Part shown: one piece after another, positions 20,481-30,828 of the stretch | Layout of the letters: each line of letters starts with the position of its first letter | Position numbering within the stretch: the stretch's first letter is position 1 | Origin: Polynucleobacter ibericus | GTDB lineage: Bacteria > Pseudomonadota > Gammaproteobacteria > Burkholderiales > Burkholderiaceae | Assembly: GCF_018687955.1 (NCBI RefSeq) | Contig: NZ_CP061309.1 | Span: 1-64,000, forward strand | Direction of reading: 5' to 3' | DNA length: 64,000 nucleotides | Notes under the pieces: model-generated | Database searches by the model: none | The model's input: the letters and a program-made list of their open reading frames with translations, nothing else | What the model was told of the DNA's origin: nothing | Made by a program: the position numbers and the translations under genes

Positions 20481-21350
20481 ATGGCAAGCACAAAAGAGAT
20501 ACGATCTAAGATCAAGAGCGTGCAAAACACGCGCAAGATCACGAAAGCAATGGAAATGGTCGCCGCATCTAAGATGCGTCGCGCCCAGGAGCGTATGCGT
20601 AATGCGCGCCCATATGCTGAAAAAATTCGTGAGATTGTTGCTAACCTTTCTAAAGCAAACCCCGAGTTCCGCCCAGCTTATATGGCAACTCGCGAAGTGA
20701 AGAAGGTTGGTACCATTTTGGTTACTACAGACAAAGGCTTGTGCGGCGGTTTAAATACCAACGTACTACGCTTTATCGCCAACCAAGTGCGCGATTTGCA
20801 GCAAAAAAATATTGACATTGTCTACACGGCAATTGGTTCAAAAGGCCTGCAGTTTTTGAATCGCTCAAAAGCAAAACTGATTTCTCAAACAATCCAAATT
20901 GGTGACACACCACATATGGATGTTTTGATTGGCGCAATTGTTGCCCAATTAGAAGCGTTTGAGCGAGGCGAGATTGATGCTGTTTATTTGGCATACAACC
21001 GCTTTGTTAATGCGATGAAACAAGAACCTGTTTTAGAAAAACTCTTGCCTTTGGAACCAGAGGCTTTGGCCCCACAAGAGAAAACAGGCAATTCTTGGGA
21101 TTACATCTACGAACCTGATGCAGAGTCCATTTTGAATGGCTTGCTTAAGCGTTACGTTGAAGCAATGATTTATCAGGCTGTTGCTGAAAATATGGCATCT
21201 GAGCAATCTGCACGCATGGTCTCAATGAAGGCCGCTTCAGATAATGCGAAGAACGTAATTGGCGAATTGCAATTGGAATACAACAAAACTCGACAGGCTG
21301 CTATTACTAAAGAGTTGTCAGAAATTGTTGGCGGAGCGGCTGCGGTTTAA
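20481..21350 (+). CDS. atpG: ATP synthase F1 subunit gamma
   Basis: Gamma is the central rotor shaft of F1. The 289-residue protein begins with the typical [20 protein letters not shown] helix. It includes [11 protein letters not shown] in the Rossmann-like domain and ends with a long helix containing [19 protein letters not shown]. Both terminal helices form the coiled coil that penetrates the alpha-beta hexamer. Normal length and position. Confidence 0.97.
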   Translation: MASTKEIRSKIKSVQNTRKITKAMEMVAASKMRRAQERMRNARPYAEKIREIVANLSKANPEFRPAYMATREVKKVGTILVTTDKGLCGGLNTNVLRFIANQVRDLQQKNIDIVYTAIGSKGLQFLNRSKAKLISQTIQIGDTPHMDVLIGAIVAQLEAFERGEIDAVYLAYNRFVNAMKQEPVLEKLLPLEPEALAPQEKTGNSWDYIYEPDAESILNGLLKRYVEAMIYQAVAENMASEQSARMVSMKAASDNAKNVIGELQLEYNKTRQAAITKELSEIVGGAAAV

Positions 21351-21390
21351 GCGGTCAGCGTTTAGGAATACGAAAGAATTCAGGAATTAA

Positions 21391-22806
<1,416 letters not shown>

Positions 22807-22818
22807 TCTAGGGAAATT

Positions 22819-23235
22819 ATGTCAACCATACGCGTCGATGTAGTAAGTGCTGAGCAGTCTATTTTCAGTGGGGAAGCCAAGTTTGTTGCGCTTCCTGGCG
22901 AAAGTGGTGAGCTCGGCATTTTGCGCGGCCACACTCCTTTGATTACACGCATTCGTCCGGGCTCAGTTCGTATTGAAAAAGCCGATGGTGATGAAGAGTT
23001 TGTTTTCGTAGCAGGTGGCTATTTAGAAGTTCAGCCAGATCGCGTTACCGTCTTAGCAGACACTGCTATTCGCGGCCATGATCTTGATGAAGCTAAAGCA
23101 ACTGAAGCCAAGAAGCGTGCTGAAGAAGCAATGCAAAATCGTGGCACAGACTTTGATTTGGCTTTGGCTCAATCTGAGTTTGCAATGGCAGCTGCGCAGT
23201 TGGCTGCAATTGCTCGTTTCCGTCGCAAAAAGTAA
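22819..23235 (+). CDS. atpC: ATP synthase F1 subunit epsilon
   Basis: Epsilon links the gamma shaft to the c-ring and can inhibit ATP hydrolysis. The 138-residue protein has the N-terminal beta-sandwich motifs [26 protein letters not shown] and [16 protein letters not shown], followed by a two-helix C-terminal domain. It is the last ATP synthase gene. hemE starts 15 bp downstream and may share the transcript. Confidence 0.96.
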   Translation: MSTIRVDVVSAEQSIFSGEAKFVALPGESGELGILRGHTPLITRIRPGSVRIEKADGDEEFVFVAGGYLEVQPDRVTVLADTAIRGHDLDEAKATEAKKRAEEAMQNRGTDFDLALAQSEFAMAAAQLAAIARFRRKK

Positions 23236-23250
23236 TAGCCGGTCATCTCC

Positions 23251-24363
23251 TTGCTGTTAAATGATCGGTTTTTAAAGGCCTGCCTGGGCGAAGCGGTTGA
23301 TCAAACACCGCTTTGGCTCATGCGTCAAGCCGGTCGATACCTCCCCGAATACAATGCCACTCGCGCTAGAGCAGGAAGTTTTCTAGGGCTCGCAAAAAAT
23401 CCTGCTTACGCTACTGAAGTAACCCTTCAGCCTTTGGATCGCTATCCATTGGATGCTGCAATTTTGTTCTCCGATATTTTGACCATCCCTGATGCAATGG
23501 GATTGGGCTTGAAATTTACTGGCGGCGAAGGCCCTAGTTTTGATCGCCCTCTTCGTACCGAAGAAGATGTTAAGAAATTACGCGTTGCTGATATGGATCA
23601 GCTCAAATATGTATTTGATGCTGTTTCTGAAATTCGTAAGGCGCTTATTCAAGATGGCAAACAACGCGTTCCTTTGATTGGTTTCTCGGGAAGCCCGTGG
23701 ACGTTGGCTTGTTACATGATTGATGGATCAAGCGCAGATGATTTTCGTCATGCCAAAACCATGATGTTTAGTCGCCCTGATTTACTACAACATATTTTGG
23801 ATATTAATGCTCAGTCAGTTGCTGCTTATTTGATTGAGCAAATGAAAGCAGGTGCACAGGCGCTGATGATTTTTGATACTTGGGGCGGCATGCTTCCAGA
23901 TGGTTGGTATCAAAAGATGTCTTTGGCGTCTATGCAAAAAGTGATTGCTATGTTGCCACGTGAGCATGAAGGCAGAAAAATTCCCGTCATCATGTTTACC
24001 AAAGGCGGTGCAATTTGGTTGAATGACATGGCGCAAGTTGGGGCCGATGTCATCGCCCTGGATTGGACAATGTCGCTTAGTCGCGCCAGAAAACAATTGC
24101 TGTCTATTAACAAGCCTTTGGCAATACAAGGTAATTTAGACCCTCTTATTTTGTTCTCAGAGCCAAAACAAATTGCAGAGCAAGCAAATCTCCTTCTAGA
24201 AGATTTGGCGAGCGCTCCGGCCCTTAAATTGGGTTTGCACCCATTAGATGGACATGTCTTTAATTTGGGCCACGGTATTTCCCAGTTCACTCCTCCAGAA
24301 AGTGTTTCGGCACTCTCCGAAGCGGTCATTAATCGCTCGAGGGCTCTCAGGGCAAAGTCTTAA
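23251..24363 (+). CDS. hemE: Uroporphyrinogen decarboxylase HemE
   Basis: HemE removes four carboxyl groups from uroporphyrinogen III to give coproporphyrinogen III, a cytoplasmic step of heme synthesis. The 370-residue protein carries the two family signatures [15 protein letters not shown] near the N-terminus and [15 protein letters not shown] near residue 143. The start is a TTG at 23251: an in-frame stop at 23236-23238 rules out a longer form, and no ATG fits. Location directly after atpC suggests co-expression with the respiratory ATP synthase. Confidence 0.96.
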   Translation: MLLNDRFLKACLGEAVDQTPLWLMRQAGRYLPEYNATRARAGSFLGLAKNPAYATEVTLQPLDRYPLDAAILFSDILTIPDAMGLGLKFTGGEGPSFDRPLRTEEDVKKLRVADMDQLKYVFDAVSEIRKALIQDGKQRVPLIGFSGSPWTLACYMIDGSSADDFRHAKTMMFSRPDLLQHILDINAQSVAAYLIEQMKAGAQALMIFDTWGGMLPDGWYQKMSLASMQKVIAMLPREHEGRKIPVIMFTKGGAIWLNDMAQVGADVIALDWTMSLSRARKQLLSINKPLAIQGNLDPLILFSEPKQIAEQANLLLEDLASAPALKLGLHPLDGHVFNLGHGISQFTPPESVSALSEAVINRSRALRAKS

Positions 24364-24407
24364 TCCTGAGTGATTGCTAACTTGCTACCTAAATTTTTTA
24401 ACGAAAG

Positions 24408-24603
24408 TTATGCACAGTTAGCGATAAAATTCAAAATTCAGTGAGATTGCGATTAAATATGAAAAATCACTTTCGAATATCTCTATAAGTCATTGATAAA
24501 TATAAAAAATTACTAAAAAGCTTTAAAAGGGTGCAGAAACCAAAAGCGGATAAATTGGTTTATAAATCAGAATCATCTAATGATATCCACAGACTTATCC
24601 ACA
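24408..24603. promoter_or_regulatory. DnaA-box group upstream of priA
   Basis: Between hemE and priA lie two perfect TTATNCACA DnaA boxes, TTATGCACA (24408-24416) and TTATCCACA (24595-24603). A one-mismatch copy, ATATCCACA (24583-24591), sits 12 bp before the second in the same orientation. The last box ends 26 bp before the priA ATG. The spacer is AT-rich. DnaA binding could regulate priA or titrate DnaA near the origin. Function inferred. Confidence 0.65.
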
Positions 24604-24629
24604 AGCAAAATAGAGATTTGAAGTAATTC

Positions 24630-26753
24630 ATGCCCCCTCCCATCGTTGTTCAAGTCGTCGTTGATAAGCCCCTTGCGCAGGGCTTTGATTACTTATGGGA
24701 TAAGGATTTATTAGGGGGTCTGCCAGAGGTGGGTGCAATAGTGGAGGTTCCTTTTGGGCGCAGCACTCTTATAGGTATGGTAATAAAAGTAAGTACTCAC
24801 TCTGATTATGAAATCAGCAAATTAAAGGGGGTAAATAACATTGCCCCACTCCCCCCATTAGATCCTGCTGTTTTGAGGCTCATGAATTTTGCAAGCCAGT
24901 ATTACATCCACGCACTTGGCGAAACTATTATTCCCACCATTCCACAAATGTGGAAAAAGTCTGCTGACTGGGAAAAGATCCCTAAAAAATTAGCAGCAGA
25001 CGAAACAAAGAAGAAAAAAGAACCTCAAGAGTTGAGCGAGGGATTTATTGATCCAAGCCAACTAAATGATGGACAAAAGCTTGCGCTTGAAAAGTTACGC
25101 GCTTGCAATTTGAGCGAGTACAAAGCAATACTTTTGCAAGGCCAAACCGGAAGCGGAAAGACGGCAGTATTTTTAAACTGGATAAGCGGAGTTTTGGAAG
25201 ATCAAAGCGCGCAAGTGTTGCTCTTGGTCCCAGAAATTAATTTAACACCACAATTAGAGCGAAGAGTTCGCGCCTATTTTCCAGATAAAAAAATGGTGGT
25301 ACTCCACAGTGGAGTGAGTGAAAAAGTCAGAGGGATTGCTTGGTATGAAGCAATGACTGGTAAGGCGCAAATTATTTTGGGAACTCGGTTAGCAGCCCTT
25401 ACTCCCCTACCAAATCTGCGCGCTATTGTTGTGGATGAGGAGAATGATTCATCTTATAAGCAGCAAGATGGCATTCGCTATTCCGCAAGAGACCTGGCGG
25501 TTTGGAGGGCGCATGATCTGAAAATACCGATCTTGCTTGCTTCTGCAACCCCATCACTAGAAACTTGGATGGCCGCAAAATCGGGTCGGTACGAATATAT
25601 TCGCTTAGATCAGCGTGCTCAAGGCGCCAGCCTGCCTATAGTTCATTTGGTGAACACACGAGATCCACAAACCCAATTTAGTCCAGGTGATATTGGAAAG
25701 CCCAAAGCAAAAAGTTTGATTACTAAGACGCTCGCTAATGCAGTTAGCAAAAATCAGGCCAGTCAGCAGCAGAGCTTAATACTGATTAACCGTCGTGGTT
25801 ATGCGCCCGTTCTTAGTTGCGGAGCATGTTCATGGCTTTCTCAATGTGAGCAATGCAGTTCGTACATGGTGCTACATAAAGCTGGTGCTTTAGGAAGAAA
25901 GTCAGTGTTAAGTTGTCACCACTGTGGCTTGGTCAAGCCAATACCGAATCATTGCCCTGATTGCGGAAATGCGGACCTATCAACCCTTGGGCAGGGAACC
26001 CAAAAGATTGAAGACTCTATTGAAGAGATGTGGCCAGAAGCGAGGGTGCTTCGGGTTGACACAGATTCGAGCAGAAAGAGTAAGGGTGCTGAGGAGCTCT
26101 TCCAAGAAATACATGAAGGCAATGTTGATATCGTTATTGGAACTCAGATGATTGCCAAGGGACACGATTATCAAAATATTGGCTTAGTTGCTGTGCTGGA
26201 TGCAGATAGTAGATTGTTCTCTCAAGACTTTAGGGCTGCAGAGCGCTTATTTGCTCAGTTAGTGCAGGTTGCGGGGCGTGCCGGGCGGTCCAATAAGGAT
26301 GGCGAAATAGGTGGAGCTATTTATATTGAAACCCAGTTTCCAGAGGCTGCTGTTTTTCAGTTTTTACTGCGTCACGATGTAGACGGATTTTTAGCCTTTA
26401 CAGCAAATGAAAGAAAAGAGGCGGGTTTGCCTCCATTTGCGTATCAAGCCCTAATCCATGCTGAGTCAAAAAGCTTGGACAAAGCAATTCAGTTTTTGAG
26501 TGGCCTAAAGACGTATTTAAAGACTCAGGGCCTTATAGTTAAAGGCCTCAGAGTCTATGATCCAGTACCAAAGGCCGTGATGCGGGTGGCAGGATCAGAG
26601 CGCGCCCAGCTTTTGGTGGAATCCGATGACCGTAAAAACCTTCAAGAAATCTTAGAGGTGATGGATCGTTATTTGCGGGATAACTCTCAGGGGCGCATTA
26701 GCAAAGAAGGCCGTATTCGTTGGTTAATTGAGCGCGACCCTATTTCAATCTAA
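24630..26753 (+). CDS. priA: Primosomal replication restart helicase PriA
   Basis: PriA recognises stalled forks and reloads the replicative helicase. The 707-residue protein has the N-terminal DNA-binding domain, Walker A GQTGSGKT (171-178), a Walker B box DEEN (269-272), and the eight-cysteine zinc module (CxxC pairs from residue 397 to about 441). The C-terminal helicase lobe contains GTQMIAKGHDY and QVAGRAGR. The usual family box is DEEH, so the Asn at 272 (AAT, 25443-25445) is unusual. Consensus DnaA boxes lie just upstream. It is convergent with gcvH, with 13 bp between stops. Confidence 0.96.
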   Translation: MPPPIVVQVVVDKPLAQGFDYLWDKDLLGGLPEVGAIVEVPFGRSTLIGMVIKVSTHSDYEISKLKGVNNIAPLPPLDPAVLRLMNFASQYYIHALGETIIPTIPQMWKKSADWEKIPKKLAADETKKKKEPQELSEGFIDPSQLNDGQKLALEKLRACNLSEYKAILLQGQTGSGKTAVFLNWISGVLEDQSAQVLLLVPEINLTPQLERRVRAYFPDKKMVVLHSGVSEKVRGIAWYEAMTGKAQIILGTRLAALTPLPNLRAIVVDEENDSSYKQQDGIRYSARDLAVWRAHDLKIPILLASATPSLETWMAAKSGRYEYIRLDQRAQGASLPIVHLVNTRDPQTQFSPGDIGKPKAKSLITKTLANAVSKNQASQQQSLILINRRGYAPVLSCGACSWLSQCEQCSSYMVLHKAGALGRKSVLSCHHCGLVKPIPNHCPDCGNADLSTLGQGTQKIEDSIEEMWPEARVLRVDTDSSRKSKGAEELFQEIHEGNVDIVIGTQMIAKGHDYQNIGLVAVLDADSRLFSQDFRAAERLFAQLVQVAGRAGRSNKDGEIGGAIYIETQFPEAAVFQFLLRHDVDGFLAFTANERKEAGLPPFAYQALIHAESKSLDKAIQFLSGLKTYLKTQGLIVKGLRVYDPVPKAVMRVAGSERAQLLVESDDRKNLQEILEVMDRYLRDNSQGRISKEGRIRWLIERDPISI

Positions 26754-26766
26754 TTGATTTGATTAA

Positions 26767-27159
26767 TTAGGCGCCAGGGCCGGAGATATATTTTTCCGGG
26801 CTTAATAGTTGACTTATTTCAGATGCAAGAGTTTCATCAGAACTTGGTTTGATTTTAAATAACCAAACGCCGTATGGATTTTCATTCACAATCTCGGGCG
26901 ATGCGTCTACCTCTTCGTTGAGTGCAACAATTTCTCCGCTCACAGGAGCATGAATATCGCTAGCTGCTTTTACGGATTCAATCACAGCAATGGCATCGCC
27001 CTGCTTTACTTGTTGACCCAGTTTTGGCGCCTGAAAAAACATTACATCACCAAGAGCCTCTTGTGCATGGTTACTAATACCAACCCACACTAGGCCATCA
27101 TCTTCCTGATCGGCCCATTCATGGGTTTCCGCAAATTTAAATGTATCTTGGCTATTCAT
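26767..27159 (-). CDS. gcvH: Glycine cleavage system H protein
   Basis: GcvH carries the lipoyl arm that shuttles the aminomethyl group in glycine cleavage. The 130-residue protein has the lipoylation motif with the target lysine at 64 in ESVKAASDIH, and FxETHEW near the start. I chose the ATG at 27157-27159 because AAGGA lies 8 bp upstream on the coding strand. A longer frame to 27231 adds a tail not seen in the family. No gcvT or gcvP is nearby, which is unlike the usual gcvT-gcvH-gcvP operon. They could be elsewhere, or this copy could serve lipoyl transfer. Confidence 0.93.
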   Translation of the reverse strand: MNSQDTFKFAETHEWADQEDDGLVWVGISNHAQEALGDVMFFQAPKLGQQVKQGDAIAVIESVKAASDIHAPVSGEIVALNEEVDASPEIVNENPYGVWLFKIKPSSDETLASEISQLLSPEKYISGPGA

Positions 27160-27252
27160 TGTTTTATCCTTTGCAAACATTTTATGCGCAGTCCCATAAA
27201 CTAGTATTTCCCCAATAGCCCATTTATCCATCTCGCTTCATTAAATCCATCC

Positions 27253-27897
27253 ATGCCAATTAAATTAGGAATTGTTCCCGTTACACCCTATGAGCAAAAC
27301 TGCTCAATTTTGGTTTGCCAAGAAACCTCTGACGCTGCAGTGGTTGATCCGGGGGGTGATATTGAAAAAATCCTTGAGGCCCTTCAGCAGATGGGCGGCA
27401 AGGTCAAAAAGATCTTACTCACTCACGGACACCTAGACCATTGTGCGGCAGCTAAAGACTTGGCTGATCTGCTCGGAGTGCCTATTGAGGGACCACAGGA
27501 AGATGAGCGTTTTTGGATTGACCAATTGCCCGAACAAACAGTGCGTTTTGGTTTTGGGCATGCCAAAGTTTTTGAGCCTGATCGTTGGCTAAATAATGGC
27601 GATCATGTACAAGTTGGTAATGTTGATCTTGAAGTATTTCATTGTCCAGGCCATACGCCAGGCCACGTTGTATTTTTTGACAAGGAAGATCGTCTAGCAA
27701 TAGTTGGAGATGTTTTATTTGCAGGATCAATTGGCAGAACTGATTTTCCACGCGGCAATCATGCTGACTTGATTAATGCGATTAAAACGAAACTTTGGCC
27801 CTTAGGGGATGATGTGCAGTTTGTGCCGGGACATGGGCCAATGTCTACGTTCGGAAAAGAACGTAAAACCAACCCCTATGTTGGGGATGGCGCTTAA
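27253..27897 (+). CDS. Metallo-beta-lactamase-fold hydrolase, glyoxalase II-like
   Basis: This 214-residue protein has the zinc-binding metallo-hydrolase motifs THGHLDH (57-63), CPGHTPGHVVF, GDVLFAGSIGRTDF and FVPGHGPMSTFGKE. This is the layout of YcbL/GloB-like enzymes that hydrolyse thioesters such as S-lactoylglutathione. It lacks the C-terminal substrate-binding domain of full-length GloB, so it is a short, YcbL-like type. It is cytoplasmic and divergently oriented from gcvH, with 93 bp between them that probably holds both promoters. The exact substrate is unknown. Confidence 0.9.
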   Translation: MPIKLGIVPVTPYEQNCSILVCQETSDAAVVDPGGDIEKILEALQQMGGKVKKILLTHGHLDHCAAAKDLADLLGVPIEGPQEDERFWIDQLPEQTVRFGFGHAKVFEPDRWLNNGDHVQVGNVDLEVFHCPGHTPGHVVFFDKEDRLAIVGDVLFAGSIGRTDFPRGNHADLINAIKTKLWPLGDDVQFVPGHGPMSTFGKERKTNPYVGDGA

Positions 27898-27918
27898 AAA
27901 CTTTTACTGCGTCAGGAA

Positions 27919-28104
27919 TTAGGTTTTTGCTGAACCAGTACGATGAGTACGGTTGTATAAACAGCTAGCGCAGATCCAGCGCTGCTTACGATTACTTGTC
28001 GGAATCCATGTGCCACCCTCGAGGCGCTTTTCACGACTGCAAGAAGAGCAAAATTTCAGGCTCTGAGAGGTTTCTTGGGTAGCTGCTGGAGTTGAGGTAG
28101 TCAT
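27919..28104 (-). CDS. Small zinc-ribbon-like protein
   Basis: This 61-residue frame has two CxxC pairs, CSSC (19-22) and CASC (45-48), separated by a basic stretch. This is the pattern of a small zinc ribbon (CxxC-x22-CxxC). The frame could begin at 28302, but that would run into the desaturase gene in another frame. I took the ATG at 28102-28104, which leaves 40 bp to the desaturase stop. No strong Shine-Dalgarno sequence is seen. It may be translated from the desaturase transcript. Not recognised as a named family. The cysteine geometry supports a real gene. Confidence 0.55.
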   Translation of the reverse strand: MTTSTPAATQETSQSLKFCSSCSREKRLEGGTWIPTSNRKQRWICASCLYNRTHRTGSAKT

Positions 28105-28144
28105 GGGCAATCCGGGTAAGGCAAATCTTATACAGAGATCTATT

Positions 28145-29332
28145 TTACCCGTTTTGTCCCACTGGAGCTGGGCTAAGCACAACTCGGACTGAATCGGCTG
28201 TTTTATTGCCGTCAAAATCAAGCCAAGCCTTGTTTTCAAAGTCATAGAGCTTGCACTTACGTGCAGTATCAAAATACCAACCCCAGGAGAACTTTTGCAC
28301 AAAAATACGCTCTGGAAGGATGGTTTCCAGGGTTGTTTGGGCTTCCTCTAGGCGATATAAGGGAACACTCATGTCCACGTGATGGGCTGTGTGCTCCATG
28401 ATGTGGTGCATTAATTTGCCCCAAATCCAGTTAAAAGTCAGATGTACGGTTGTAGAGACAAAAGGCTGGGCGCGTAACCACTCCGATTTCTTGTCATACC
28501 AAGACACCTTTGGATGGGTATGGTGAACGTAGACCACAAACCCGATCATGCCATTCCAGAATAAGAAAGGAACAGCAAAACCAGTGAGCAAACCTACCCA
28601 AATAGATTGACCAGTGGCGATGGCTCCGGCAATTAAGCAACCAATCCAAATAATCGCAAACGCTGTAACGAGCAAATTATCTTTTAAGAATATGGGGCGA
28701 TCACCAGGTTTGTTTTTGGCATTTGGGAAATACTCACGTCTCCACCAAATTTCAATGAGGTAATAAAAAACAGGACCCCAACCACTGCGGTAAAGGCGCT
28801 CTAGAGCCTTACGCCATGAGGGAAGCGCGTCATATTCTGATTTTGATAAGGGCGCCCATACAAAGTCAAAACCCTTTAGATTGGTTTGGCCATGATGCAC
28901 AACGTTATGACCAACATCCCATAGGCTATATGGAGTCAAGGATGGCAAGAACGCAATACGACCTAACACTTTATTGAGCTCACGATTAGGCGTGTAACTT
29001 TGATGGCAGGCATCGTGACCCAAAATAAAGATGCGACCGGTTACAAAGCCGGCGATGAGACCAAAGACAACCTTCAATAGAACGCTCTCTACAAAAATCG
29101 TTCCGGCAATGCAACCCAACCATAGGAGTGCATCGATTACCAGGAGCATGATTGCGCGTGCAGTTTCACCTTGGGCCATTGGGATTAGCCAGCTTCGAAT
29201 GATTTTTCGATGCGGCAGTGGCGCCTCTGGCGGCAAAGGATTAGTTAAAGATGGCTCTGAAAGGGCGGTATTTAGATTTGTAGACACGATAAGAATCAAT
29301 AAGTTAGATGCAAATGATAGTGGTTTTCGCAA
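28145..29332 (-). CDS. Membrane fatty acid desaturase-like protein
   Basis: This protein of up to 395 residues belongs to the membrane di-iron desaturase/hydroxylase superfamily. Three histidine boxes are visible: HDACH (106-110), HNVVHH (142-147) and HTAHH (314-318). An extra histidine group, VHHTH (269-273), is also present. Hydrophobic segments flank the boxes (about 60-102 and 220-268). It probably introduces double bonds into fatty acids, or desaturates or hydroxylates a related lipid. The start is uncertain: TTG/ATG-type starts reach 29332, but a GTG at 29285-29287 (VSTNLNTALS) is also plausible, giving 380 residues. Monocistronic, or followed by the small zinc-ribbon gene. Confidence 0.88.
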   Translation of the reverse strand: MRKPLSFASNLLILIVSTNLNTALSEPSLTNPLPPEAPLPHRKIIRSWLIPMAQGETARAIMLLVIDALLWLGCIAGTIFVESVLLKVVFGLIAGFVTGRIFILGHDACHQSYTPNRELNKVLGRIAFLPSLTPYSLWDVGHNVVHHGQTNLKGFDFVWAPLSKSEYDALPSWRKALERLYRSGWGPVFYYLIEIWWRREYFPNAKNKPGDRPIFLKDNLLVTAFAIIWIGCLIAGAIATGQSIWVGLLTGFAVPFLFWNGMIGFVVYVHHTHPKVSWYDKKSEWLRAQPFVSTTVHLTFNWIWGKLMHHIMEHTAHHVDMSVPLYRLEEAQTTLETILPERIFVQKFSWGWYFDTARKCKLYDFENKAWLDFDGNKTADSVRVVLSPAPVGQNG

Positions 29333-29369
29333 TTTTCCGCATGATGTAGGTCAAAAACCCCTCAATTTT

Positions 29370-29445
29370 TGGCGCGCCCGGCAGGAATCGAACCTGCGAC
29401 CCTTGGCTTCGGAGGCCAATACTCTATCCACTGAGCTACGGGCGC
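29370..29445 (-). tRNA. tRNA-Arg (CCG)
   Basis: Read on the minus strand the cloverleaf is complete. It has a 7-bp acceptor (GCGCCCG with CGGGCGC), a D arm with AGCTCAGTGGATAGAG, an anticodon stem TTGGC/GCCAA around loop CTCCGAA (anticodon CCG), a T arm with GGTTCGAATCC, and an encoded CCA at 29370-29372. Length is 76 nt. It decodes CGG arginine codons. Confidence 0.97.
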
Positions 29446-29500
29446 CAGTAAAAAACGGATTACCCGCTTATTGTAAGTGCCTATAACCCTACTCTCTAGT

Positions 29501-29506
29501 TATAAT
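29501..29506 (+). promoter_or_regulatory. Possible -10 element for the cytochrome c5-like anchor gene
   Basis: A perfect TATAAT lies 43 bp before the ATG at 29549. No clear -35 sits at 16-18 bp spacing. It would be the only promoter signal between tRNA-Arg (minus strand) and this gene. Confidence 0.35.
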
Positions 29507-29548
29507 CTATGCAAAATAACCCTAAAACCCGTCAAACGATAAATACTT

Positions 29549-29776
29549 ATGAGCAACGAGCACGGAAATCTGATTAAGTCCCCAAAACAACTCATCATCA
29601 TGGTGTTTGCAAGCTTTTTTGTACCACTCATCATTATTTTGCTATTGATGGTGTTTGTAAATAATGGCACCCGAAGCGATTCTTCCGCATCGGCCGAGGA
29701 GCTCATTAAGCCGGTAGCGCAATTAAATTTTAAAGATGCTAACGAGGCTGCAGCTCCTGCTCAAGCTGCCAAATAA
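29549..29776 (+). CDS. Cytochrome c5-like membrane anchor lacking the heme domain
   Basis: This 75-residue protein has one transmembrane helix (about 14-37) after the leader NEHGNLIKSPKQLII, then a short linker ending LNFKDANEAAAPAQAAK. The first 66 residues look like the N-terminal anchor and linker of Burkholderiales cytochrome c5-family proteins, which continue into a CxxCH heme domain. Here the frame stops before any heme motif, and a terminator follows at 29796. No CxxCH was seen in the 54 bp between the stop and the downstream rsmI stop. It could be a decayed gene or a reduced membrane protein. A distinct soluble class I cytochrome c lies at 32138. Identification is from remembered family pattern. 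Confidence 0.6.
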   Translation: MSNEHGNLIKSPKQLIIMVFASFFVPLIIILLLMVFVNNGTRSDSSASAEELIKPVAQLNFKDANEAAAPAQAAK

Positions 29777-29795
29777 GTAAGCGCTCCCCAATTTG

Positions 29796-29826
29796 AAAAG
29801 CTGGCCATGCGCCAGCTTTTTTATTT
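29796..29826. terminator. Bidirectional intrinsic terminator
   Basis: A 10-bp stem AAAAGCTGGC (29796-29805) / GCCAGCTTTT (29811-29820) with loop CATGC is flanked by A-runs and T-runs on both sides. It separates the convergent anchor gene (plus) and rsmI (minus) and can end transcription in both directions. Confidence 0.85.
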
Positions 29827-29830
29827 GCAT

Positions 29831-30724
29831 CTATTCGTTCTTCGCATCCAAAGCAATTTGATAAGCCTCTTTCTTGGTGAGACCTAAAGTTTGCGAAAGG
29901 ACAGCCGCGATTTCTTTGCTACCAAGATAAGGGCTCAAAGCGTTTGCCCAAACCAAGAGAGAGGAATGCTCCGGAGCCTCATCAACATTGGATGAGCGCC
30001 CCGCTACCACGATAACAAATTCGCCCTTTAGGCTCTCAGCCACTTCTAACCAGCTGACAATATTTTGCGCTTGAAGCGATACAAGCTGCTCAAATTTTTT
30101 AGTTAATTCGCGACAAACTAAAAGTTGACGATCAGGCTCTAGATTATTTGCAAGCAATGCTAGTGTTTCTTTGATGTGGTGTGGAGACTCAAAAAAAATG
30201 CTCGCTTTTTTGCTGCTAGAAATATCTTGCATGATCACATCGCGATCTTTACTTTTATTAGGCCAAAAACCTAAAAATTGAAAACGCCCTTCTGAGTTAT
30301 GCATCACTGAGCCTGCTGCCGAGATCGCGCTAGACACTGCACTTGCCCCTGGAATGGGGACTACTCTCAGCCCCGCCTTTTGAACTTCATTTACTAGCTT
30401 TGCGCCAGGGTCTGATACTCCGGGCGTACCTGCATCTGAAATGTATGCCCAGCGTTCATTGTTAGAGAGGTGTTGGATGATCGTCTGAGCGCCAGAGATT
30501 TCGTTGTGTTCATGCAGGGCCATACATTTCTTGTGTATGCCAAATTGTTGAAGTAATGCTGCGCTATGCCTAGTATCTTCACAAGCAATTCCATCGACTG
30601 CATTCAAAACATGTAGGGCGCGCAAAGTAATGTCACCCAAATTACCAATGGGCGTTGCAACCATATATAAAGCCCCAGCGGGTAAATCCTGCTGCTTTAA
30701 AAAATCGAATGAGCTCGTTTCCAT
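29831..30724 (-). CDS. rsmI: 16S rRNA (cytidine1402-2'-O)-methyltransferase RsmI
   Basis: RsmI methylates the 2'-hydroxyl of C1402 in the 16S decoding centre. The 297-residue protein has the tetrapyrrole-methylase fold motifs LYMVATPIGNLGDITLRAL and CEDTRHS near the N-terminus and ISDAGTPGVSDPG in the middle. I chose the ATG at 30722-30724. The frame extends nine codons further to a TTG at 30751 without a Shine-Dalgarno sequence. It diverges from the SIS gene. The neighbourhood rsmI / diaA / dolP is conserved in proteobacteria, but the usual yraN between rsmI and diaA is absent here. Confidence 0.95.
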   Translation of the reverse strand: METSSFDFLKQQDLPAGALYMVATPIGNLGDITLRALHVLNAVDGIACEDTRHSAALLQQFGIHKKCMALHEHNEISGAQTIIQHLSNNERWAYISDAGTPGVSDPGAKLVNEVQKAGLRVVPIPGASAVSSAISAAGSVMHNSEGRFQFLGFWPNKSKDRDVIMQDISSSKKASIFFESPHHIKETLALLANNLEPDRQLLVCRELTKKFEQLVSLQAQNIVSWLEVAESLKGEFVIVVAGRSSNVDEAPEHSSLLVWANALSPYLGSKEIAAVLSQTLGLTKKEAYQIALDAKNE

Positions 30725-30828
30725 GGGGGGTTGCCTGCAAAAGTTAAACAATTACTAAGAGGATACGTTGCTTTTGAGATATGCTGATTCTTACTGAAAT
30801 TAGGACGTCTTTAGCGCATAATATTGTT

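Noticed and set aside
29781..29830. A frameshifted heme domain after the cytochrome c5-like anchor
   Set aside because: The space to the rsmI stop is only about 54 bp and is taken up by a terminator, with no CxxCH in any frame.
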